A stretch of 64,000 nt of DNA from Oscillospiraceae bacterium (GTDB taxonomy: Bacteria > Bacillota > Clostridia > Oscillospirales > Oscillospiraceae). Positions within the stretch are counted from its first letter, which is position 1. Each line of letters starts with the position of its first letter. The stretch lies in assembly GCA_021768185.1 (NCBI GenBank), contig JAETNP010000006.1, positions 18,471 to 82,470 on the forward strand, given 5' to 3'. The position numbers were made by a program, and so were the translations under genes. Positions 1 to 7,809 of this stretch are shown in pieces. Below the pieces are notes generated by a model. It saw only the letters and a program-made list of their open reading frames with translations, was not told the DNA's origin and ran no database searches.

Positions 1-677
1 TCCGGCTTATTCTCCTCGGTGACCTCCTGGGGCTTCTTCCCGGGGTACTGCACCCCGATGGTCATGCCCAGCCCCGCGGCCTTGGCACCCACGATGTCCC
101 GGGCCAGATTGTCCCCCACATAGCAGGTCCGCTTGGGGTCGCTCCCGCATTCGGCCAGCGCGTAGTAGTAGATCGCCGGATGGGGCTTCCGGATGAGGCA
201 CACGGAGGACTGCTGCACGGTCTTGAAGTAGGGCCGCAGCTGGTCGCGGTCCAGCCACTCGTCCACCTCCTCGGTGCCCACCAGGTCGCTGACGATGCCC
301 AGGGTGTACCCCCGCTTATACAGCTCCTTTACGGTTTCGATGCCGCCGTCGGTGACCACCCGCTCCCCCTTGGTCTTGCGGTAGGCGTAGGTCATCTCCG
401 CCGCCGCGGCCTCCACCCGGTCCCGGGGGAAGTCGTAGGCCAGCCAGCGGGTCCACAGCTCCTTCACCGGCGCCTCGCAGTAAAAGGTCAGCGCCCATTC
501 CCGGTACTTGTCATACCGGGGTTCGATGACATTTTTGTAGAACTGGACAGGGTCCTCATCCACCCCCAGCAGCCGGGTAATGGTCTCCTTGGCCTCCCGC
601 TGGTAGGCCTCGTCCTTGCGGATGACCCGGAAGGTGTCCCCCAGGTCCACAAAAATGGTGTCGATCTGCATTTCCAT
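1..677 (-). CDS. HAD-family hydrolase, C-terminus beyond window (paralogue 1 of 4)
   Basis: This is a haloacid-dehalogenase superfamily phosphatase-like protein; 225 codons are visible and the C-terminus runs off the left edge. Reading from the ATG at 677, motif I is D11-L-G-D-T15, so the usual second Asp of DxDxT is replaced by Gly. Later parts carry a motif II-like 'GIVSDLVG', 'IRKPHPAIYYYA' (motif III Lys region) and 'YVGDNLARDIVGAKAAG' (motif IV Asp). It is last in a run of four same-strand paralogues that all share the DxGxT variant. The substrate cannot be inferred. A second in-frame ATG two codons in (671) is an alternative start. Confidence 0.85.
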   Translation of the reverse strand, partial: MEMQIDTIFVDLGDTFRVIRKDEAYQREAKETITRLLGVDEDPVQFYKNVIEPRYDKYREWALTFYCEAPVKELWTRWLAYDFPRDRVEAAAAEMTYAYRKTKGERVVTDGGIETVKELYKRGYTLGIVSDLVGTEEVDEWLDRDQLRPYFKTVQQSSVCLIRKPHPAIYYYALAECGSDPKRTCYVGDNLARDIVGAKAAGLGMTIGVQYPGKKPQEVTEENKP

Positions 678-698
678 ATGTACCCAACCCCTTTCCTG

Positions 699-1421
699 TT
701 ACTGCAAAATGGGAAGGTCCAGGATATCCTTGAACTGATGCACGATAAAATCCGGCCGGTTCTCATCGGTAATGGCCTTCTTCGCCAGCTTCTCGGGGCT
801 GATGAACAGGACGTTGGCCCCGATGCCCGCCGCCTTTGCGCCGGTGATGTCCCGGCCCAGATTGTCGGCCACGCTGACGCATTCCTCCGCCTCCAGTCCC
901 AGCTCCTCGCAGCCCATGCGGTAGATCTCCGGGTCCGGCTTGCGGATGTGGCACACAGAGGAGAGCACTACAGCGTCAAAATACTGGGCCAGTCCGTCCT
1001 CTCGGAGCCAGTCGGGAATCTCGTTCTCCCCGATGAGGTTGGAGATGATCCCCAGACGGTACCCTCTTTCGTACAGTCCCCGGATCACCTGCAGGCCGCC
1101 GTCCACCACCCGCCGCTTGCCCTTGGCCTGGCGGTACTGGAAGGTCAGCTCGTGACAGACCTTCTCCAGCGCTCCGGCGTCCATCTCCGGCAGCAGCCAT
1201 TTGTGCCACAGCTCGAAGTCTCCCGTCTCCCGGTTTTCCGTCAGCGCCCAGTCCCGGTAGGGGGCATAGCGCTCCTCCACCATGTCAATGAATTCCTTCA
1301 CGTCCGGCCTCCCGGCCAGCTCCGCCATACGGGCCCTGGCCCGTTCCTGATGCTCCGGGTTCTCGTCGCAGATGCGCAGCGTCCCGCCCAGGTCAAAAAA
1401 CACGCCCTTGATCTTCTTCAT
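699..1421 (-). CDS. HAD-family hydrolase (paralogue 2 of 4)
   Basis: A 240-residue HAD-superfamily protein. The start at 1421 is chosen over an upstream TTG because GGAG lies about 7 bases before the ATG and the protein then begins 'MKKIKGVFFDLGGTL', directly at motif I (D10-L-G-G-T14). Motif III/IV are visible as 'IRKPDPEIYRMGC' and 'VADNLGRDITGAKAAG'. The cap region between the motifs is helical and resembles the neighbouring paralogues. It lies 21 bases from paralogue 1 and 35 from paralogue 3, so it is probably co-transcribed with them. Function beyond phosphoester or related hydrolysis is unknown. Confidence 0.88.
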   Translation of the reverse strand: MKKIKGVFFDLGGTLRICDENPEHQERARARMAELAGRPDVKEFIDMVEERYAPYRDWALTENRETGDFELWHKWLLPEMDAGALEKVCHELTFQYRQAKGKRRVVDGGLQVIRGLYERGYRLGIISNLIGENEIPDWLREDGLAQYFDAVVLSSVCHIRKPDPEIYRMGCEELGLEAEECVSVADNLGRDITGAKAAGIGANVLFISPEKLAKKAITDENRPDFIVHQFKDILDLPILQ

Positions 1422-1456
1422 AGCCCTTCTCCAATCAGAAGTCAAATATGTACCCC

Positions 1457-2191
1457 TCAGAACCTGGGCGGGAACAGGTCCAGCAGCTCCGGAATGGCCC
1501 TGATCCGGTAATCCGGCATCACAGTGGGAGCCTTGCCCTCCCGGTCGGCGGTGCCCGCGTCCTCAAAGAGAACCATGCTGCCGTAGCCTGCGTCCACCGC
1601 GCCCTCCACGTCCCGGACCGGGTTGTCGCCTACGTAGGCGCAGTTCTCCGGCGCGGACCCGATGCACCGGGAGGCCAGCAGATAGATGGCCGGGTCCGGC
1701 TTTCTGAGCCGCACCTTGGAGGAGAGGATCACCGTCTTGAAGCAGTCCGCCACCTGATCCCGGCACATCCAGTCGGGGATCTCCGTCTCGGTGATGGTGT
1801 TGGCGATGATGCCCAGCTTGTAGCCCCGGTTCTTCAGTTCCCGGAGCGTCTCCTTCACGCCGTCATGGGGCACCCGCCGGCCGTCGTGGTCCCGCCACAG
1901 CCGGGTCAGCCGGGCCGCATTGGGCGCGATGCGCTCCGCCGGATAGTCCGGCAGCAGGTATTGCAGCCACAGCTCCATCTCGGACACATCCAGGAGGGTA
2001 TCCTTGGCCCACTTCCGGTAGGCCTTCCAGTTTTTGCACAGCTTCTCAAAGAACACATCGTGGGGCTCCTGCGCGCCCACCAGCTCCATCAGTTCTCTGT
2101 CCGCGGCGGCGGCGAATTCCTCGTCCTCCACCACATAGCGCAGCGTAGCCCCCACGTCAAAGAAAATGGTATCAATATTGCGGTTCATCAT
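1457..2191 (-). CDS. HAD-family hydrolase (paralogue 3 of 4)
   Basis: A 244-residue HAD-superfamily protein beginning 'MMNRNIDTIFFDVGATL'. The nucleophile Asp is residue 12 and motif I reads D-V-G-A-T, again without the second Asp. 'VRLRKPDPAIYLLA' and 'YVGDNPVRDVEGAVDAG' give motifs III and IV. A clear GGAGGA ribosome binding site sits 7 bases before the ATG. Position and spacing place it in one operon with the flanking paralogues, downstream of the 2216-2977 gene. No signal peptide or membrane segment is visible, so it should be cytoplasmic. Confidence 0.88.
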   Translation of the reverse strand: MMNRNIDTIFFDVGATLRYVVEDEEFAAAADRELMELVGAQEPHDVFFEKLCKNWKAYRKWAKDTLLDVSEMELWLQYLLPDYPAERIAPNAARLTRLWRDHDGRRVPHDGVKETLRELKNRGYKLGIIANTITETEIPDWMCRDQVADCFKTVILSSKVRLRKPDPAIYLLASRCIGSAPENCAYVGDNPVRDVEGAVDAGYGSMVLFEDAGTADREGKAPTVMPDYRIRAIPELLDLFPPRF

Positions 2192-2215
2192 GGCTATTCC
2201 TCCTATGCGTCCCCA

Positions 2216-2977
2216 TTATATCGCGTTCCCGTTCTCCCTGCGGATGATCTCCGGGATCTCCTCCAGACCTTCAATGAGATAGTCCGGCTTCAGCCCGGCG
2301 TTTTCCAATCCCTTGTCCCGATGGGCGGCCCCCGGGTTCCGAATTTGGATCATCAGCCTCCACCCGGCGTTCCGGACCCCCATCACGTCCCGGGAAAGGG
2401 TGTCGCCCACGTAGGCCAGTTCCTCCGGCCCCAGCTTCAGCTCTCTCTCCGCCACGCGGAAGATCTCCGCCGACGGCTTTCGTATCCCCGTGGCGCTGGA
2501 GAGCACAATGCAGTCCATATATGACCGCACCCCGTACTCCTCCAAAAAGTGAGGCGCTACCGAAAGGGAGATGATGTTGCTGATGAGTCCCAGCTTCATC
2601 CCCTGCTCCCGGAGGGCGTCCAGCATTTCCTTTATGTAGGGCCGCCGGATCACCCGCACCCGCTCATAATCGTAGAGGAAGCTCAGCTCTTCCGCAATAG
2701 GCGCCAGCCGCTCCCGGCCCACCTTCCAGTCCCGCAGGTACCAGTCGTTCCAGATCTCCGCAGTTGGCAGCTCCCGCAGGTCCTTCTCGGAGCGGCGCTT
2801 GTAGGCCTCGCCGTTCTCGTGGAGCTTCCCGGCCAGTTCCTCCGGCTCCGTGTCCAGCCGGATGCCGTAATCCGCCAGCCGGTCCAGCAGCCGCCGGGCG
2901 AACCATACGTCCCGTCCAGCCGGCGAATCCGCTGTGTGCAATGTACCGCCCAGATCAAATAGTACGCCCCGGATCAT
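2216..2977 (-). CDS. HAD-family hydrolase (paralogue 4 of 4, first of operon)
   Basis: A 253-residue HAD-superfamily protein; the chosen start gives 'MIRGVLFDLGGTLHTAD' with motif I at residues 8-12. A TTG start at 3019 would add 14 residues and cannot be excluded, because the Shine-Dalgarno for 2977 (AAAGGGG, 12 bases away) is only fair. Motifs 'IRKPSAEIFRVA' and 'YVGDTLSRDVMGVRNAG' are intact. It is the promoter-proximal gene of the four-paralogue run and is preceded by a good sigma-A promoter (3046-3074) with a LacI-type palindrome just after it. Confidence 0.87.
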   Translation of the reverse strand: MIRGVLFDLGGTLHTADSPAGRDVWFARRLLDRLADYGIRLDTEPEELAGKLHENGEAYKRRSEKDLRELPTAEIWNDWYLRDWKVGRERLAPIAEELSFLYDYERVRVIRRPYIKEMLDALREQGMKLGLISNIISLSVAPHFLEEYGVRSYMDCIVLSSATGIRKPSAEIFRVAERELKLGPEELAYVGDTLSRDVMGVRNAGWRLMIQIRNPGAAHRDKGLENAGLKPDYLIEGLEEIPEIIRRENGNAI

Positions 2978-3017
2978 GCCGTCCGCACGCCCCTTTCGCC
3001 TGCGCTCCAAGAAGTTC

Positions 3018-3025
3018 AAACGTTT
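3018..3025. promoter_or_regulatory. LacI-type operator candidate
   Basis: The core AAACGTTT is a perfect palindrome with a central CG, the usual core of LacI/GalR-family operators. It lies about 20 bases downstream of the -10 box of the HAD operon promoter, where a bound repressor would block initiation. The adjacent divergent gene encodes a LacI-family protein, the obvious candidate ligand. The outer flanks match only weakly, so this is an inference. Confidence 0.45.
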
Positions 3026-3045
3026 CCGTTCCTTACGTTGTTCAG

Positions 3046-3074
3046 ATTGTACCGCATTTCCGGAGATTTGTCAA
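3046..3074 (-). promoter_or_regulatory. Promoter of the HAD operon
   Basis: On the minus strand TTGACA (3074-3069), a 17-base spacer and TACAAT (3051-3046) form a near-consensus sigma-A promoter. It fires toward the four HAD genes. The rest of the 2978-3379 gap is AT-rich and holds this promoter, an operator candidate and the divergent lacI promoter; I see no gene in it. Confidence 0.75.
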
Positions 3075-3303
3075 CCGCATTTCTCGTTCTGCCTCGCTGG
3101 AAATTCGCCTTTCACTGCTGAAACAACAGGCATTTGCCATCATTTTGACGACTTTTTCGGTTCTTTCTGATTCTTTTCCGGAAAACTTGCATTCGACGGC
3201 CCATTTGCTTCCGGATATCGTCATTTTTTCGTCTTTTTAACGAATATTCTTTTTTCAATATGTGCAAAACTACAGAAAATCGCTGGAATCCACCAAGTTG
3301 TCC

Positions 3304-3332
3304 TTGCAATTCTGTGCGTCAGGCTTTACAAT
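3304..3332 (+). promoter_or_regulatory. Promoter of the lacI-type gene
   Basis: TTGCAA (3304-3309), a 17-base spacer and TACAAT (3327-3332) precede the regulator gene at 3380. It is divergent from the HAD promoter, about 230 bases away. Confidence 0.65.
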
Positions 3333-3379
3333 AAATTTACGAAAAATGTGCGGAATATTTTCGGAGCGGAGGCCATCTT

Positions 3380-4393
3380 ATGAAGAATGTTACCATCAAA
3401 GACGTTGCAAAAGCGGCCGGCGTTTCCTACTCCACGGTTTCCCGCGCCCTGTCCGGCAGTCCGGAGATCAGCGTGGATACCCGGGAGCGAATCCTGCAGG
3501 TCTGCAAGGAGATGAACTATACGGCCAACACCGTGGCCCGGGCCATGGTGATGAAGAGCACCAAGCTGCTGGGGCTGATCCTCACGGGCGTGAACAACCC
3601 CTTCATGTCGGAGCTGGCCTACCACATTGACCGTCAGGCCCGGGCCAGGGGCTATAATATCATTTTGTGCAATTCCTCCCGGGACCTGGAGCAGGAGAAG
3701 GAACTGTTCGAGCTGATGATCGGCCGCCAGGTGGACGGCATCATCCTGGTCCCCTCCGGCCCGGAGAGCTATGAAAAGCTGCGCCCTTACCTCTCCCGCC
3801 TGCCCACGGTCTTCGTGGGAGAAAATCTGCGGGAGGTCCCGGAGAGCTATGTCTCCGTGGATAACTACCGGGGGGCTTACATGGGTGTAGAGTACCTCCA
3901 CGGCCTGGGACACCGGAATATCCTGTATTTTGGCCGCCGCCGGGGGAGCACCACCCATCAGCTCCGCTCCGAGGGCTATGCTGCCGCCTGTCAGGACCTG
4001 GGGCTGACGCCCCAGTACTGCAACAACACCTTCCCGCTTACTTCTATTAAGTATGGCTACCAGCTGGCCAAGCAGCTGTTTGCCCAGGAGCGGAATTTCA
4101 CCGCTATTTTCGCCGCCACGGATACCAACGCCCTTGGCGTCATTCAGGCGGCGGAGGAGAGCGGCATCCGCATCCCGGAGGACATTTCTCTCCTGGGGTT
4201 TGATAATATCCGCTACAGCAGCCTGCCCCGGATTCACTTGACGACCATTGAGCAGCCCATGAAGATGCTGGCTTCCGTAGCAGTGGACAGCCTTTTGGAT
4301 AAAATTCAAAGTGAGCTGGCGGGGTATACCCATCGGATTCTCACTCCGACTCTGATAGAGCGATCCACCTGCCGGGCGATTGATGTAAATTGA
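3380..4393 (+). CDS. LacI/GalR-family transcriptional regulator
   Basis: A 337-residue repressor. The first ~50 residues ('MKNVTIKDVAKAAGVSYSTV...') are the classic LacI helix-turn-helix plus hinge, and residues ~60-330 form the periplasmic-binding-protein-like sensor domain ('LLGLILTGVNNPFMSELA', 'DGIILVPSG', 'LLGFDNIRYSSL'). GGAGCGGAGG precedes the ATG. It probably senses a sugar or related small ligand and controls the divergent HAD operon, which has an AAACGTTT palindrome near its start site. Its stop codon TGA is also the first triplet of a dispersed repeat (copy A). Confidence 0.93.
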   Translation: MKNVTIKDVAKAAGVSYSTVSRALSGSPEISVDTRERILQVCKEMNYTANTVARAMVMKSTKLLGLILTGVNNPFMSELAYHIDRQARARGYNIILCNSSRDLEQEKELFELMIGRQVDGIILVPSGPESYEKLRPYLSRLPTVFVGENLREVPESYVSVDNYRGAYMGVEYLHGLGHRNILYFGRRRGSTTHQLRSEGYAAACQDLGLTPQYCNNTFPLTSIKYGYQLAKQLFAQERNFTAIFAATDTNALGVIQAAEESGIRIPEDISLLGFDNIRYSSLPRIHLTTIEQPMKMLASVAVDSLLDKIQSELAGYTHRILTPTLIERSTCRAIDVN

Positions 4394-4500
4394 TACGTTT
4401 TCTCGAGCGAAAACATATCAAAGAGAGCTTTAAGTTCGAGACCAAAACGGCTGCTATTCCTATATTTCTGCCCGGTAACGATTGTATATCTTAATAGTAT
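4391..4500 (+). repeat. Dispersed stop-codon repeat, copy A
   Basis: This copy starts exactly at the TGA of the LacI gene. An imperfect palindrome (GATACGTTTTC / GAAAACATATC) is followed by the shared middle block (TTCGAGAC...TGCTATTCC) and the right block CCCGGTAACGATTGTATAT. In the frame overlapping the stop as TTGA it reads FLERKHIKESFKFETK and ends at TAA. The copies at 9553, 58049 and 60109 have the same parts in the same order. Confidence 0.8.
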
Positions 4501-4580
4501 CCTGCCGATCTGTTGAATCAGCGTGAAGGCCAATGATCCTTGGTGCGGAACTATGTACGTCCTTCTTTAGGACAAAACAC

Positions 4581-4624
4581 GAAAAGAGGCGCCTGGACGC
4601 ATACGCATCCAGGCGCCTCTTTTC
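4581..4624. terminator. Long perfect hairpin, probable bidirectional terminator
   Basis: GAAAAGAGGCGCCTGGA and its reverse complement flank a short loop, giving a 17 bp perfect stem with A/T-rich outer ends on both strands. It separates the rightward lacI unit from the leftward tRNA-Leu. The rest of the 4394-4824 gap holds repeat copy A and the tRNA terminator; nothing else is recognisable. Confidence 0.6.
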
Positions 4625-4789
4625 ACGAGCCATTCAGTCCGTGTGCTGGCAAAGATTGTGCTTTGGCTTACTGCTGCTCAGTATCACCAACCCAAGTTCT
4701 CGCCTGTCCTGGTGTGGTCGTAGTTGTTTATCGTGGACAAACCTGTAAAGGGTCAAACAAAGGGTAATCACATCACCCGGACATAGCAA

Positions 4790-4821
4790 AAAGCCTTGCA
4801 GCCAAGTGGCTGCAAGGCTTT
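4790..4821 (-). terminator. Terminator of tRNA-Leu
   Basis: AAAGCCTTGCAGCCA / TGGCTGCAAGGCTTT forms a 15 bp stem with a 2-base spacer in a small loop, followed on the minus strand by a T run. It begins 4 bases past the tRNA 3' end. Confidence 0.8.
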
Positions 4822-4824
4822 CAG

Positions 4825-4912
4825 TGGTGCGCGAGGCGGGACTTGAACCCGCACGCCCGTAATGAGCACTAGAACCTGAATCTAGCGAGTCTGCCAATTC
4901 CACCACTCGCGC
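4825..4912 (-). tRNA. tRNA-Leu (anticodon CAG)
   Basis: An 88-nt leucine tRNA on the minus strand. The acceptor stem GCGCGAG pairs with CTCGCGC, the anticodon arm is CTAGA-TTCAGGT-TCTAG with anticodon CAG, there is a long class II variable arm, the T arm contains GGTTCAAGTCC, and CCA is encoded. A hairpin plus T-tract terminator follows at once. It appears to be a single-gene unit. Confidence 0.96.
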
Positions 4913-5005
4913 GTGAGGCAAACTGCGGACTTTCTGACCGCTTGCTCATTATACCGGTAACCGGGCCCGTTGTCAACTAAAATTTCACAGATTTTCAAAA
5001 ATTCT

Positions 5006-6409
5006 TTATTCTTCTCCGTTCTCAGACAGCTCCCGGCCCATAAGCACGCCCATGACGGAGGCCATCATCAGCCCCCGGGTCCAGCCGCTGGAGTCACCCA
5101 GGCAGTGGAGGCCCTGGATGTTGGTGTTGAATTTTTCGTCCATCTTTACCCGGTTGGAGTAGAACTTCAGCTCAGGCGAATACAGCAGCGTCTCCGCCGC
5201 GGCGAACCCGGGCACTACCTCGTCCATTGCCTGAATAAAGTTGATGATGTTGATCATGGCCCGGTAGGGCATGGCCGCCGTAATATCCCCTGCCACCGCA
5301 TCGGGCAGGGTGGGCCGCACGTTGGAAAACGCCAGTTCCTTCTGCCACGTCCGCTTGCCGTCCAGAATATCCCCAAAGCGCTGGACCATGATGTGTCCCG
5401 CTCCCAACATGTTGGTGAGTTCTCCCACCTTCTGGGCATAGGCGATGGGCTGATTGAAGGGGTGGGAGAAATTATGGGAGCACAGAATAGCCAGATTGGT
5501 GTTGTCGCTCTTGAGTTCTTTGTAGCTGTGGCCGTTGACCACCGCCAGGTCATTGTCGTAGTTTTCCTGGCTGACGAATCCTCCGGGGTTCTGACAAAAA
5601 GTCCTTACTTTATTTTTAAAGGGCTTTGGCCAGCCCACCAGTTTGGACTCATAGAGCACCCGGTTCACCGTCTCCATGACCTCGCTGCGCACCTCCACCC
5701 GCACGCCGATGTCCACCGTACCGGGCTGGTGGGCAATGTTGTGCCGGGCGCACAGATTTTCCAGCCAGTCCGCCCCCCGGCGGCCCGTAGCGATGACCGT
5801 ATGGCCGCACAGGATCTCCCGCTCCTCTCTGCCGTTGGAAATTTGCACTCCCCGGCAGACCGCGTCCTCCAAAATCAGATTGGTACACTCATACCCAAAA
5901 AGGATCTCCACCCCGCTTTTCAGCAGATGCTGCTCAATAGCATAGTAGAGTTCCTGGGCTTTCTCGGTGCCCAAGTGGCGGATGGGACAGTCCACCAGTT
6001 TGAGCCCTGCCCGGATAGCCCGCTTGCGGATGGCTTTGACCTCCTCGGTATTGCCCAACCCCTCCACGTGAACGTCAGCCCCGAACTCCAGATAGATCTT
6101 GTCTGTATAGTCAATGGTCTCCTGAGCTTTCTCCGCACCAATCAGAGTGGGCAGATCGCCGCCCACCTCATAGCTGAGGGACAGCTTCCCATCGGAAAAG
6201 GCCCCTGCGCCGGAGAAGCCGGTGGTAATATGACAGTAGGGCTTACAGTTGACGCACTGGCCGGTTTTGCTCTTGGGGCAGCGGCGTTCCTCCACCGCCC
6301 GGCCTTTTTCCACAATAAGGATCTTCTGCTTACTGCCCCGTTTAAGCATCTCCAGTGCAGTAAAAATCCCCGCGGGGCCCGCGCCGACGATGACGATGTC
6401 CTTTTGCAT
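5006..6409 (-). CDS. NAD(P)/FAD-dependent oxidoreductase (COG2509-like)
   Basis: A 467-residue flavoprotein. The N-terminus 'MQKDIVIVGAGPAGIFTALEML' is a Rossmann dinucleotide-binding motif (G9-A-G-P-A-G14), with 'ILIVEKGR' ending the fold. A Cys-rich segment follows ('RRCPKSKTGQCVNCKPYC'), and the C-terminal 'CLGDSSGWTRGLMMASVMG' is the second FAD contact. These features match the uncharacterised COG2509 FAD-dependent dehydrogenases. The start at 6409 has AAGGAGG 8 bases upstream; the longer frame to 6619 runs through the hpf terminator and is not coding. The physiological substrate is unknown. Confidence 0.88.
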   Translation of the reverse strand: MQKDIVIVGAGPAGIFTALEMLKRGSKQKILIVEKGRAVEERRCPKSKTGQCVNCKPYCHITTGFSGAGAFSDGKLSLSYEVGGDLPTLIGAEKAQETIDYTDKIYLEFGADVHVEGLGNTEEVKAIRKRAIRAGLKLVDCPIRHLGTEKAQELYYAIEQHLLKSGVEILFGYECTNLILEDAVCRGVQISNGREEREILCGHTVIATGRRGADWLENLCARHNIAHQPGTVDIGVRVEVRSEVMETVNRVLYESKLVGWPKPFKNKVRTFCQNPGGFVSQENYDNDLAVVNGHSYKELKSDNTNLAILCSHNFSHPFNQPIAYAQKVGELTNMLGAGHIMVQRFGDILDGKRTWQKELAFSNVRPTLPDAVAGDITAAMPYRAMINIINFIQAMDEVVPGFAAAETLLYSPELKFYSNRVKMDEKFNTNIQGLHCLGDSSGWTRGLMMASVMGVLMGRELSENGEE

Positions 6410-6542
6410 ACAGGCAACCTCCTTGCCGCTCCGCCCCGGCGGGGCGGGCCTGGTAAATGTGATCTCGCTGTCCCTATCATACCGGACGGACGCCCGCTTG
6501 TCAAGGCGGGATGCCGTCCCGGCTGTCAGGGCATAAAAAGGA

Positions 6543-6567
6543 GCCGCTGCCAAAGTGTGACAGCGGC
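6543..6567 (-). terminator. Terminator after hpf
   Basis: On the minus strand GCCGCTG and CAGCGGC enclose an 11-base loop and are followed by TCCTTTTT. It lies about 120 bases past the hpf stop and before the FAD-oxidoreductase gene. Confidence 0.6.
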
Positions 6568-6687
6568 CCAGGCGGGTGGGATATTGGAAAGCTTCCATAA
6601 AGTATGATACACCAGACAAGCCTCCTTGTCCATAGGAGGTTTTGCCGGTTTCACAGAACCTTTGTCGAAAAAGGGAAGCCGGAGAAA

Positions 6688-7230
6688 TTATTCCTCCACG
6701 CCGTCCGTTTCCAGCAGTCCGTAGCCGCCGTCCCTCCGGCGGTAGACGATGCTGACCACGTCGTCCGTGTTGCGGTAGACGAAGAAGTCGTGGCCCAGCA
6801 GGTTCATCTGCAGGATGGCCTCGTCCTCACTCATAGGCTTCACGGCCACGTGCTTGGTACGCACGATCGGGAACTCGGTCTCTTCGCTGACGTCGAATTC
6901 GGCGGGAACGCTGGGCGCCAAGGCATCCTGACGCAGGCGCTTGGCAAGGCGGGTCTTGTTCTTGCGGATCTGACGGTCAATGGTGGAGCAGGCGGCGTCG
7001 ATGGCGCCTCGCATGTCGCCGTCTCTGGAATCCTCCTGGGCACGGAAGAGGGTGCTGCCGCTGCGGATGGTGATTTCAACCACGCAGCGGTGGCCCTTTT
7101 CCACCGCGAAGGTCACAAGTGCGCTGGCATCCTCCCGGAAATAGCGGTCCAGCTTGGAGATTTTCCTCTCGGCGTACTCCTTGATGGAATCGTTGAGGGA
7201 TACCTTTTTGCAGGTAAATGTGAACTTCAT
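6688..7230 (-). CDS. hpf: Ribosome hibernation promoting factor, long form
   Basis: A 180-residue protein with the S30AE/sigma-54-modulation domain at about residues 1-100 ('MKFTFTCKKVSLNDSIKEYA') and the C-terminal dimerisation domain at about 125-180 ('KPMSEDEAILQMNLLGHDFF', 'VYRRRDGGYGLLE'). Long-form HPF binds the 30S decoding region and joins two 70S ribosomes into inactive 100S dimers in stationary phase or stress. The length is typical of Firmicutes long HPF. It is transcribed alone and ends at a hairpin terminator. Confidence 0.95.
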   Translation of the reverse strand: MKFTFTCKKVSLNDSIKEYAERKISKLDRYFREDASALVTFAVEKGHRCVVEITIRSGSTLFRAQEDSRDGDMRGAIDAACSTIDRQIRKNKTRLAKRLRQDALAPSVPAEFDVSEETEFPIVRTKHVAVKPMSEDEAILQMNLLGHDFFVYRNTDDVVSIVYRRRDGGYGLLETDGVEE

Positions 7231-7383
7231 ACGATCGCTCCTTTCATGGTTCTCCTTTGCGGGTAACTACAGTATACCATTTTTTGGAGGAATTGTACAG
7301 TCCTAATTTTGAAAAGCTGGAGTTCAGTTGAAATTTCCTATAGGGAATTAAAATAATCTTAATACTTTTTTGAAAGAAATACC

Positions 7384-7412
7384 TTGACAGATGATATACA
7401 TCCTGCTATGAT
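7384..7412 (+). promoter_or_regulatory. Promoter of the padR operon
   Basis: TTGACA (7384-7389), 17 bases and TATGAT (7407-7412), with TTTGAAAG just upstream, form a strong sigma-A promoter about 60 bases before the padR start. Confidence 0.7.
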
Positions 7413-7469
7413 GAGAGCAACAAAGGGCCAGCCCGCTGCGGCGGACGCCCGGCGAAAGGAGTGTTTGGA

Positions 7470-7805
7470 TTGTCCATTTCAGCGGACACCCTGCGGGGCC
7501 ATACGGATACGATCATCCTGACCCAACTCATGCGCGGGGACAATTACGGCTATGAGATCAACAAGACCATCCAGCAGCGCACGGGCGGTGCGTACGGCTT
7601 CAAGGAAGCCACGCTCTATACCGCCTTCAAGCGGCTGGAGAGCGCGGGACTGATCTCCTCCTACTGGGGGGAGGACGGACCGGGTGCGCGGCGGCGCTAC
7701 TATGCCATCACCGACGAGGGAAGACGCCGGTGGGAGGAGAACAGCCGGGAGTGGCAGAATACCAGGGCGCTTCTGGACGCTCTGATCTCTTTGGAGGAGG
7801 ACTGA
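7470..7805 (+). CDS. PadR-family transcriptional regulator
   Basis: A 111-residue winged-helix protein: 'ILTQLMRGDNYGYEINKTIQ', 'EATLYTAFKRLESAGLISSYW' and 'ARRRYYAITDEGRRRWEE' are the standard PadR N-terminal blocks. I chose the TTG at 7470 because AAAGGAG lies 8 bases upstream; the GTG at 7461 overlaps that site. It is followed after 4 bases by a DUF4097 protein gene and then a small membrane protein. PadR-DUF1700/DUF4097 pairs are common in Firmicutes and often respond to membrane-active compounds. Autoregulation of this operon is an inference. Confidence 0.9.
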   Translation: MSISADTLRGHTDTIILTQLMRGDNYGYEINKTIQQRTGGAYGFKEATLYTAFKRLESAGLISSYWGEDGPGARRRYYAITDEGRRRWEENSREWQNTRALLDALISLEED

Positions 7806-7809
7806 CAGG

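Noticed and set aside
4391..4500. Calling the GATACTTTTTC palindromes rho-independent terminators
   Set aside because: The stems are AT-rich and are followed by A-rich rather than T-rich sequence on either strand. In copies B and D a separate GC-rich terminator follows the repeat.
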